Made by a program: the position numbers and the translations under genes. Below, one piece after another: positions 22,826 through 32,598 of a stretch of DNA of 64,000 bases; within the stretch, counting starts at the first letter, position 1; every line of letters starts with the position of its first letter. The notes beneath the pieces are model-generated. The model was not told the origin of the DNA, searched no databases, and was given only the letters and a program-made list of their open reading frames with translations. The stretch covers positions 243,435,115 through 243,499,114 of the forward strand of contig CAKMRJ010005523.1 of NCBI GenBank assembly GCA_928212115.1. Direction: 5' to 3'. This DNA comes from Lactuca virosa. Its lineage: Eukaryota; Streptophyta; Magnoliopsida; Asterales; Asteraceae.

Positions 22826-25408
22826 TGTGACAACCCGTTATTTTCTATCTTGTAAATGTCAACCCAAGGTCAAACATGTCAAATAAAGGTCAAATGGTTG
22901 TTTTAATTTAACTTATTTAGGTTAAATTAATAAACTCTATGTATATAAGGTGTCATAAGAATTAGAAGAAAACCACTCAAAATCGATAAACCTCGCAGGA
23001 ACCGAAAACCCTCGCAAGGGCTGTAAACTCCTCGGACCGTAAACTTCCGAAGCCGCAAACCCTCGGTTCGTAATCGTAAACGGTTTCCAACCGGGAACCC
23101 TCGGTCTTATCCTCTTGAGAACCCTCGGTCTTTTCCTCTCGGTTCGCAAACCCATGCATGTGTCACATCAAGCTTACCCTCCTATATGGGCATGGAACGA
23201 AAACACTTCCTCACTTCTACACCTTCTAACCGAAAACACACTCTTTACTCTCAAAATCCTCAACCGAAAACCCTTTTTTCTCTCTCAAGTATCATCCAAA
23301 ATCCTTTGAATCTCCTTAGGATCTTGCTAAGAACACCAAGTGTTCTTCATTTCTTCAAATAAATCACCTTCCAATCCTCATACTTTGGGCCGAAAACACT
23401 TGAATCTTCTTGGTCTCACCAAGAACACCAAGAACACCAAGATCACATCACTTGAATCTTCAAGTGGCCGAAAACCCAAGCTGGCCGAAAACTCCAAACA
23501 GCCTCACAAATTCACTTCTAGCACTTATATTCGTAAGTAAATCTTACATTCTAGGTTGTTTCCATAACATACTAGTCTATATATTCACTAATTGTATACC
23601 TATGTTGCATGAAATGCTATTAGGACTCGATTTTGTTACAGGAGCTAACTTGTGGAAATAACATCCTATATCGAACCTTTAATCGAATCATTCACATAAG
23701 GTGAGTTCATACCCCTACAATCTACCTTTTGCAATGTTTCCAGGGGAGAATACAAGCAAAACACAATATAATTGTGTTAATACTTAAATACAAACGCAAA
23801 CAATCAAAAGAATTCTTATGCTTATAAATAATGTTAAAACCATTTTCAAACTCTTTTTAAACTATTCTTAGATTTCTATTTATATCAAAATCATATTCAT
23901 TTGTATATTTATGTATAATTAGGCTTTAACGGACTTAGGACTATTGCTATTACCTTAACTCCTGCTCCTTGTTTGGTTGTGGACTTAGGGTAGGATCACC
24001 AGTCCGACTGCCTGTTAAATCATAATTATACATACTAAATATATACATGAGTATTAAAATTCATTTCAAGAACATATTTAACTCATTTTGTATATGCTGA
24101 ACAAATGGGTCTTTTCTCCAAATCATTTTCAGTTCAAACTAACATACTAGTAAACTATAATAGGTATAGTTTTAAGGTCAAATCATACAAATTTCTATTT
24201 TCAAAGTAACAATTACATGTAAATACATATGCATTATTACAATTACAAACAATTTACAAACACGTTAGGACAACAGTTCTCATAACAAAACGGAAACAGA
24301 CTTATAATTTATAATGAGTATAGTTAAGGGACAAACAAAACTATTTTTACAAAGTTATATGTTATAAACAAAAAGGATTCTCAGTTATTACTCGTAATAC
24401 GTTGAAGTAATATGTGAGTAATTTTTATGTACTTATCTAAGTATGGGTAAAAGTCCTGAGCTTATAACCAGACTCTCTTGTAGGGAGAGTGATGACAATT
24501 ATGTATAGATCTATTTTGAGACTGACAATCCCACATCCCGACTGTTAGCTATAGTCAGGTCGGCAGGCCTGGGGTGACAAATGTCGTTAACAGTTTTGAC
24601 GCCTGAAAAACGTCGTTATCAGGCAGACAGGGTTAGTATGGTTATAAGAACTCACAGGGAGAAAATCCCGACCTATTTACGAGTAATATTTATTCAAATA
24701 ACTTTATTTGATTGGTAATATCGCAATCGGATTACAAAACAAACTTACTTCAGTGGTGTTATTTTAAAAAATACTATTGCAAGTCATTATTTTCCATTAT
24801 ATGCATATAGAAAGGTTCATACATGAACAAGCATACTATTTTACTAGAAAGGATAGTCTACGATTATGGAAAACATACATTATACAATTTCAGAGTACAA
24901 ACATACATTATACAATTTCAGAGTACAACCATACATTATACAATTTCAGAGTACAAACATACATTATACTATTTCAGAGTACAAAACCTGCAAACATTTG
25001 GGTCTTAGGGGTTGAAGACTACTTTTCATTTATTATAGAAAATACGGGATTTTCTAGAGAACATAAACTAACATTTTCATAGATCAAGTACAAATATTAA
25101 ACACTAAATACTTATGAACTCACCAACTTAATTGTTGATAATCTCTTTTAAATAACTTGTATTCTCAGGGAACCAGTAGACAGGTACAATAGCACAGGTT
25201 TTGAGAAGACGGAGCATGTTCAAGACTCGTCTTTTATTTTGCTATACATTTTGGTGTCATACATCTATACAATGAACACACATGTATCAACTATATTATT
25301 AATGCAATGGATGTTGTTGCTTGTTTTACTATTTTTCATTGTTATGATAATGTACAAGACGTCATCCGCCCCCGGACGTTTCCGTCGTTCCGGTTTGGGG
25401 GTGTGACA
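22826..25408 (+). repeat. 3' LTR of element A (2583 bp)
   Basis: Matches 13747-16320 with scattered substitutions and small indels. It carries the same CCGAAAAC repeats, shared motif (23965-23982), 28-bp minisatellite (about 24874-24985) and GGGGTGTGACA end. It is followed by the TATCA duplication at 25409-25413. Confidence 0.93.
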
Positions 25409-25413
25409 TATCA

Positions 25414-26514
25414 CGACGTGGTGGCGGGGGGGTTCGCGACTGTTTTCTCGCATTCGACACCACGACATGGTACAAGGGTACCACGACATGGCGCTTAGTT
25501 GAGTTGACTTTTCTCGATCTTTTTGACCATTTGACCGAGTTTGACCCTAAGGGTATTTTGGGATCTTAATTGTGATTGGTCACTTGGATGGATATGTGTC
25601 AGTTGGAACGGAGATTCGGAGTCGGGACCTCTTCAGCTATGGATCAGATCGAATGGTGAGTTTCCTCACTGTACTAATAGGGTCTAAGGCACCAAGGACG
25701 ACCCTTTGGATTCTATATCCAGTTATGCATGCTTTTGTACTGTAGTGACCTGTTAGGTCGGTATTCTGGTATATAGGATGATGTCATGCTTAGTGATTTG
25801 TAGATCTATTTGACTGTTTGTAGGCTGTAAATGATTATATGTGCACATGTTTGATTGGTGGCTGAGGCTTTACTGTTTTGTGCGTGAGCCAACGAACCGG
25901 GGCATTCCAACCCGATGGTTGAGGGGCGAGGGTATTCCATCCCAAGGATGATCGGATCCATAGTATGTTGGCATTCCAACCCGATGGTTGAGGGACGAGG
26001 GTATTCCATCCCAAGGATGATTGGACCCATAGTGTGTTGGCATTCCAACCCGATTGTTGAGGGCCCAGGGTATTCCATCCCGAGGATGATTGGACCCATA
26101 GTATGTTGGCATTCCAACCCGATTGTTGAGGGCTGAGGGTATTCCATCCCAAGGATGATTGGACCCATAATATGTTGGCATTCCAACCCGCTGGTTGAGG
26201 GGCCTGGGGTAATCCAATTCGATGGTTGATTAGAGTATGTTGTTATTGGAATATGTTATTTATTTCGTGTGTTGGCATTTTGGGGGAACTCACTAAGCTT
26301 CGTGCTTACAGTTTTGGTTTATGGTTTCGCGTATTTTAGTGGTCTGTGGCAAGGCGAAGGCGTGACCGTACACATCCTTGGTTTTACAACTAATCAGATC
26401 TTAGGAGACTCTGATTTTAAATAATGTTTTGAAACAATGGTTTTATAACACTTCTATTGGATTAAAGGGTTGTTCTGAAAAGTTTTGAATTTGTTGAATT
26501 TTTGGGATGTTCCA
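25414..26514 (+). repeat. 5' LTR of element B, second part
   Basis: Resumes B's LTR after element A (the TATCA copy is 25409-25413) and aligns with 31541-32598. It contains decayed CCACGACGTGG palindromes (25414-25495), TTGAC-rich sequence (25500-25545), the 69-bp minisatellite (25901-26245) and the GGGAACTCACTAAGCTTCG box (about 26284-26302). It ends GGGATGTTCCA, where the 3' LTR has ATGTTACA. Confidence 0.9.
25901..26245. repeat. 69-bp minisatellite in the element B 5' LTR, about five copies
   Basis: The unit opening GGCATTCCAACCCGATGG starts at 25901, 25970, 26039, 26108 and 26177, spaced 69 bases. The 3' LTR has a shorter array (about 32046-32320, three to four units), and element C carries decayed copies. 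Because 69 is 3 x 23, several frames stay open and create false ORFs of a repeating 23-residue unit. Confidence 0.93.
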
Positions 26515-26516
26515 GT

Positions 26517-26529
26517 TGGTATCAGAGCC
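26517..26529 (+). other. Primer-binding site of element B
   Basis: TGGTATCAGAGCC two bases after the LTR end: exact tRNA-iMet type. Confidence 0.9.
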
Positions 26530-29500
26530 TTGGTTAAGTGAATTGGAGGAACACTCATGTGAATCCAGTCTCAAACTAAGTAAAAAGATTTTATAAAAAG
26601 GTTTTCAAATGGTTTTCTAGATTAAACAAGGGGATGCAATGTGTACGATCAGCCGGAGCCAGTAAGTAGACCCCAAATTACCACACAGTTATTTGATATT
26701 ATGTTATGATATGTTAAAACAGTATGCTAGTAAAGGATAGGGATCTTCAGGAATTACATGATAGAATTGTATGATGTATGATGCCTTATCTCTTATAGAA
26801 TCTATGACCGATTATTGTTTGACTCTTTCGAGTGTGAACTAACTATTGAGTGAATGCGCAAAGTCACATACTACATGAGTTAAATGGTCTTAGGGTAAGG
26901 GATTTGGTCCTACTGTGCAGCTCTTGTCTGAGTCTAACCGTTGTAAGATTGAATCTTATAGCCTAAGATTATTTAAGTTGTGTAGTATGTGATAGTGTTC
27001 ATGCGATAGTTATCTGGCACCAATGGAGGGTCGTGGGGCAGTTGGTGGTAGGATGATTTATGTGGGGTCAGTCGGCCAGTCGCGATATGTTTAGCCTTCC
27101 TCTAGAGAGTGAGGATAAAGTGTATGAGTATGCAAGTGTGTATCCCGCGATGTTGGGAAATAGAGATCGAGGATTTCGTATGAGGATCCGTTTGAATTAT
27201 TATGTTCTAGTGCCAGTCGATTCCACTGCTTGAATGTTGCTTGCTTTGTGCTTTGTGGGACTCACATTGATGGGAGCTAACTATCAAAGTAAAACATTAA
27301 GCTACATGCCATGGATGTTAAATAATCCTAGAGTGAAGGATTTGATCCTGCTGCACAGCTCTTGTCTGAGTCCAACCGTTGTAGGACTGGGTCCATTAGT
27401 TGAATGATTATTTAAGTTTTGTTGCATGTAATTCTATTCATGAAGTGGTTGGTTGGCATTGATCGGAGCCCCTCAGCAGCTAATGGCAGGGGAGGTGGGG
27501 AATCCAAGGGGAGCCTAGGAAGTATTTTAGCGCGATTGTTCACTTTTGAGCAGGTATCAAAAGTATTATTATGATGAGGTCTTAGAGGACCCGAGATGAT
27601 TCTTGAGGAATGTGGAAGGTAGTATTGGGCCCGTACTACTGAAAGCACAGGATCCATACTCGAAACATGGAAAATTTTGGGGATTCTAAGGACTGGTCGG
27701 AGGAAGATTAGCATGGTTTTGATACCGTTATTCGTGGCGGTAGATCCGTATTTGTTGATCTTTTGTTATGGTTGCTCATGCATGGGATATGTTTGTTAGT
27801 TGTTCGGCCCCAGTGGTGAATTTGGTTTAGATTGGTTGGTGCAAACCTAGACGAGCTTGTTGGTTTTGAGGTCTCGAGGGTTTTGCTCAAGGTCGTGCAT
27901 TCGAGTCGCGAGACTCAAGAATGGATCGCCGTTATGGTACGTTTGGGAATTATAGTTGGAAGTAGAATGGTTGATTGATGGTTTGGTATGTCGCTATCAA
28001 TAGCAACAATTCTGCCCTTTCTGTCTTCCGGGTTCGGAGGAGGAGTGATCAGACTTGTGAATTTCCGTTTTGGGATGTAAACCCATCATGGGGACTGTTG
28101 GTCGCGGTGTTTGGAGACAGATTGTCAGCGTGGTAGTGTGTATGTGGGTTGATATGGATGTTGGTGATGTGATCAAGGGTCCGTGTTCTTGGGTGATAAG
28201 CAGGTCAGGTACCAGATTGGCGGTTGGAATTGCAAGAGATGAGAGTATGTTTTGGATCATAAGTCAATATTGGTTTATGCTTTTATAAGGGAACCTCAAT
28301 GTTAAGTGGGCATGATTGGGAATTTCAGAGGTCTTCAGCTGAAATTCAAGATTCTCTTAGGATTTGCTCGATCCTTATCTGGAAGATCGCACTACGTATG
28401 TTATGCATTCCAGGGTTAGGGATGGTTGTACCTGGTTGAGCCGGTTTGAATTATGGTTTGGTTTCAAAACCCGTGGGTGGTAGTTCGCACCCGAAGTGGG
28501 GGAGAATTTGGTATTCTACTTGGTGGATCATTGATCTGTTCGGATTTGTGGTATTGAGGAATGTTTTTTTGGGTTCTGCAGTGCGAATGTATGGGATCTC
28601 GATTCAGGGTTTGGCCAAGGAAGAGGTATATAGAGGTGGGTAATCTAGGAGCTCGTTGCAACTGTTAGTGCCTTTTGGGGTGCTAATGAATAGATAAGGA
28701 GCCGCTGGGATTACTCAGGATGTAAATCGGACGGAAGGAAATTGTCATTTGGTGGTATGGATTTCTAATTATAATTTAGCTTAGGCAGAGATCGATTAAG
28801 GAATCAACTTCGGAAATTGGTATGTTCACGATTATTGGTCGCATCGTTTTTCTTTCCGCAAGGGTACTCTGAAAGTTTCAAGTTGTGTCGGTGGAAGTCA
28901 ATGGATGTGTCAGCTTATCATCAAGTTAGTATGTTTTATGTCCCTTTGGTCTCTGGGTATGATTACCCTGAATGGTGGTGTGGAATTTTGGTTCATAGTA
29001 GTCTTGGCTTGGGTGGCATTCAGGATCAATTCAGAAGTCTTCTCGATTTGCTTGCGTATTGGTGGAACCTGTTCAGTCTCAATCAAGTATGGAATCTTGT
29101 TTCGATCGATCATGAGGATGTCTTATGTTAGTGATTAAGGTGCTGTTTCGATTTAACTCTGGTATTTCTTCCCTTTTGGATGAGGTTATGGGTTCGCCGA
29201 AGGACGTGCATTACGGTAATTCATTATATGCATGCTTCTTTTAGGTTCTAGCCCTTGAATTGGATCAAGAATACAACCGTTTATCTTATTCTCGGGTCGT
29301 GTGCGGACATGTTTTCGTAAGGATTGGCATTGGAGCAGCCTTTTCCGTGAAAGGAATTGTGTGTGGTAAGACTTTGGCATTGTTATGCTCGGTTAGTGTG
29401 AAGAGGAAAGTTGATTATGTCCCTACCAGGCAAATGAGGTAATGGTGACATGATCGAGGTAATATCGGGAGTATTCCAGACGTAGGTTGTGGGCTCAGTG

Positions 29501-30619
29501 ACCATGATTGATTCGTTTCTTCTGTTTGAGGTATTTTCGGTGTTGGTGTATTGATGGAAATCGGGAGACTCACAAACCAGCTGGTTGGATGAAGTGAACA
29601 GTGAAGGGTTATTGGGAGTATCAGTCGTGTATCAGAAAGTCTCTTTGGAATGTTGCATTATAACTCTCGTTGTTCGCAAGCTGTTTTAAGGGTTGATCAT
29701 CGAGGTTGGGAACTGGTTATGAAGTCTCAAATCAAAAGGTTCTTCGTTATGCCTTGGGTGTCTTGTCAGATGGGGTTACACCGTAATTGTTAAGGATTGG
29801 AGGTAAATATGAGGATTCTTGGATTTCTTATCTTTTCTCGAAGGGGGCAGTGGTTGGTAATGGCGTGTCAAGGAATCAAGGTTGTTTAAGACTTTTAGTA
29901 CATTTATTAGATTTGGAATTGGTAGAAATTCGCAATTGATGTGGTTGAGTCCTTTTCTGTGTGTTGGTAATAATCATACTCCAAGGCAATGGGTGGATTC
30001 CATGAATGGATGAATGTCAGTCCTGGTTTATGGGTTCTGAAATTTAGATCTGATGGGTTTCCGGACTTGGGAAGCATATTAGATAGAGTTGATACAGTGT
30101 TTGTAGCCTTGAGAGTCCCCGACTTTGTGGATCTCTCTCTAGATATTCGGTCTTAGACAAGAAGTTGTGGATTAGTCTGGCGTTGTGTGCCTCTCCGCAG
30201 TGGTTATCAAGCCGATGCTCGTGTTTAGAGCCGCCTTGTTTTTGGATGAAGGGTTCGACAACAGAAAATGGTAAGGAGTCCTGATGCCCCAGTGGATTCA
30301 GCAAGGTAAGTTAGGGTCAGAAGGGTTCCGTTGGCTTAGATTGCGAGAGATATCGTATTATCTGCGTTTCGAGAATGGTTTAGTTGCTTAAGATTCAGAT
30401 AAGGTACTGGATGTTCGAATGTTGGGAGGGTTGTGATGGTTCTCCAATGAAGAAAGTTGTCAAGTCAAGGATGGTATGGGTAGTCAGCCGCCTGATTGGG
30501 ACGACTTTTAGTTCGGGTTGGGTTCTGGGAAGGACCGTCTAAGTGTCCGAGGTGGATATATGGAAATACTATCGTGAGTTATTCGCTGCAGCCGACTTCG
30601 ACGACGAAATCTGATTCAA
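26530..30619 (+). other. Internal region of element B, no recognisable gag or pol
   Basis: This 4.1-kb stretch has only short open frames without familiar motifs. Visible structure: a leader block occurs twice (about 26800-27040 and 27215-27480), each with CTCTTGTCTGAGTC and AACCGTTGTA and followed by a TTATTTAAGTT.. stretch. A stretch at 27605-27665 (GTGGAAGGTAGTATTGGGCC) is shared with the leaders of C and D. Just before the polypurine tract, 30590-30620 reads like the end of a gypsy pol (GACTTCGACGACGAAATC). The element would need proteins supplied by another copy. Confidence 0.6.
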
Positions 30620-30631
30620 GTGGGGGAGAAT
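30620..30631 (+). other. Polypurine tract of element B
   Basis: GTGGGGGAGAAT directly precedes the TGTAACACTCGG start of the 3' LTR. Element D has the near-identical AGTGGGGGAGAGT. Confidence 0.8.
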
Positions 30632-30830
30632 TGTAACACTCGGTTCTAGGTATGGAATTATTTCGTTGGTGTAAGGTTCTTTTCTTTGAAGGCCACGACG
30701 TGGTGAAGCCTCACCACGACGTGGCGATGTGTTTTGGATCGCGGGGGTTTCATGAACCACCACAACGTGGTGATTGTGCCACGACGTGGTGGCGACTGTT
30801 GGGGAAAAACCCTAAAGTTTAAGGGTCGAG

Positions 30831-30840
30831 CCCTATTTAA
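30831..30840 (+). promoter_or_regulatory. Probable TATA box of the element B LTR
   Basis: CCCTATTTAA lies about 200 bases inside the LTR, 40-140 bases downstream of the palindromes. The same decamer lies at the equivalent point in element D's LTR. Confidence 0.55.
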
Positions 30841-31606
30841 AGATCCTTAACCCCTCCTAGCCTCCTTCCCATCAACCTCCATCTCCCCAAATCGTCCCTT
30901 GCAAACCCTAGAGCCATTGTGTGGGTATTTTATGCTTGTGAAGGAAGAAGGTGGTGTAAGATCTCATGGGGAGTCCAAGGCAAATAAGATCCAGAAGTTT
31001 ACCTTCCTCTAGCATCTTAAGGAGGTATAAAGTCTTCATCTTGATGAGTTAATGGATAGATCTATGGATTTTGGCCCTTTTTCTCTATGTCTTGTTGCCT
31101 TGGATTGTTGGACTTCATAAAGCTTGCAACTTTATGAGTCTCCAGGCCATTTAGAGCATTTGGCTCTTTGGATCTAGTCCAGAATTGAGTTTTGAGGTCA
31201 TGCATGGAATCTTGGCTTTTTTCCCTATTTTGACCTAATAAGAGTCTATAACATGCATTGGACATGCATGTCTGAAAAGCACCAATTTTTATGGTGTGAT
31301 TAGTGTTAGAAACTCTTTTGGAGATTTTGGTCAAGTAACATTATGGATTGGATGATTAGTGATTAAGCCATGAAGTGTTTTGGATCTTAGAGTTGAGATC
31401 TATGCATTTTGGAGGGTTCTATTAGATAAAGTTGGAAACTTTATCCATCTAGACCCCATTTTGGACCAAATCTGAGTTGGAGACCCTTTGGAATTGAAGA
31501 AAGTGGCTGAATGCATTAAGCTGCTGAAAACCCTGTTATCACGACGTGGCGAGGCCACCACGATATGGTGGCGGGGCGGTTCGCAACTGTTTTGTCGCAT
31601 TCGACA

Positions 31607-31638
31607 CCACGACGTGGTACAAGGGTACCACGACGTGG
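31607..31638. repeat. Inverted repeat of two CCACGACGTGG palindromes
   Basis: CCACGACGTGGTAC and GTACCACGACGTGG, separated by four bases, are inverted repeats except at the central base of each palindrome. They could form a hairpin in the LTR transcript or bind a dimeric factor. Confidence 0.8.
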
Positions 31639-32598
31639 CGGTCAGGCGAGTTGACTTTTCTCGACCTTTTTGACCATTTGACCGAGTTTGAACCTAAGGG
31701 TATTTTGGGGTCTTAACTGTGATTGGTCACTTGGATGGATAGGTGTCGGTTGGAGCAAAGATTCGGAGTCGAGACCTCTTCAGCTATGGATCAAATCGAG
31801 AGGTGAGTTTCCTCACTGTACTAATAGGATCTAAGACACAAAGACCAGCCCTTTGGATTCAATATCCGGTTATGCATGCTTTTGTAATGTAGTGACCTGT
31901 TAGCTCGGTATCCTGGTATATAGAATGATGTCATGCTTAGTGATATGTCGATCTGTTTGACTATCTGTAGCTTGTAAATGATTATATGTGCACATGTTTA
32001 GTTGGTGGTTAAGGCTTTACTGTTTTGTCCATGAGCCAACAGACCGGGGCATTCCAACCCGATGGTTGAGGGCCGAGGGAATTCCATCCCAAGGATGATT
32101 GGACCCATAGTATGTTGGCATTCCAACCTGATGGTTGAGGGCCGAGGGTATTCCATCCTGAGGATGATTGGACCCAGAGTATGTTGGCATTCCAACCCGT
32201 TGGTTGAGAGCTGAGGTTATTCCATCCCGAGGATGATTGGACCCATAGTATGGTAGCATTCCAACCCGATGGTTGAGGGGCCTGGGGTATTCAAACCCGT
32301 TGGTTGATTGGACCCATAGTATGCTGTTATTGGAATATGTTATTTATTTCATGTGTTGTCATTTTGGGGGAACTCACTAAGCTTCGTGCTTACAGTTTTG
32401 GTTGATGGTTTCGAGTATTTCAGTGGGCCGTGGCAAGGCGAAGGCGTGACCGTACACATCCTTGGTTTTACAACTAATCGGATCTTGGGAGACTCTGATT
32501 TTAAATAATGTTTTGAAACAATGGTTTTGTAGTACTTCTATTAGATAAAAGTGTTGTTCTAAAAAGTTTTAAATTTGTTGAATTTTTTGGATGTTACA

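Larger units (their letters stand above)
13747..25408 (+). mobile_element. Element A: defective Ty3/gypsy retrotransposon
   Basis: Plus-strand element of 11.7 kb with LTRs 13747-16320 and 22826-25408, a tRNA-Met primer site, gag zinc-knuckle remnant, protease-RT linker, integrase, pol C-terminus and polypurine tract. Reverse transcriptase and RNase H are missing between about 19192 and 19230. The gag is frameshifted, and a 2.5-kb solo LTR interrupts the integrase at 19664. It sits in the 5' LTR of B with perfect TATCA duplications. Confidence 0.93.
12815..32598 (+). mobile_element. Element B: non-autonomous gypsy-type LTR element carrying nested element A
   Basis: Plus-strand element: 5' LTR (12815-13746 plus 25414-26514), tRNA-Met primer site (26517-26529), internal region (26530-30619), polypurine tract, 3' LTR (30632-32598), with perfect CAAGG duplications. 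Without element A it is about 8.1 kb. No gag or pol domain is recognisable in the 4.1-kb internal region, so it resembles a large non-autonomous (LARD-like) element. Its LTR plan and leader motifs are close to those of element D. Confidence 0.88.
30632..32598 (+). repeat. 3' LTR of element B (1967 bp, uninterrupted)
   Basis: Runs from TGTAACACTCGG to GGATGTTACA and is followed by the CAAGG duplication. In order it holds four CCACGACGTGG-type palindromes (30693-30789), a CCCTATTTAA box (30831), a second palindrome group (31540-31638), TTGAC-rich sequence (31650-31690), the 69-bp minisatellite (32046-32320) and the GGGAACTCACTAAGCTTCG box (about 32368-32386). It is the reference for reconstructing the split 5' LTR. 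Confidence 0.92.

Noticed and set aside
25806..26217. Overlapping open frames of about 105-126 codons on the minus strand, each a repeating 23-residue unit
   Set aside because: They arise because the 69-bp minisatellite is a multiple of three and stop-free. They lie antisense in an LTR, and similar frames appear in 31998-32259.
28446..29138. Plus-strand frames of 65-104 codons in the element B internal region
   Set aside because: No motif, no conserved neighbour and several overlapping frames of equal length; consistent with chance in GC-moderate sequence.
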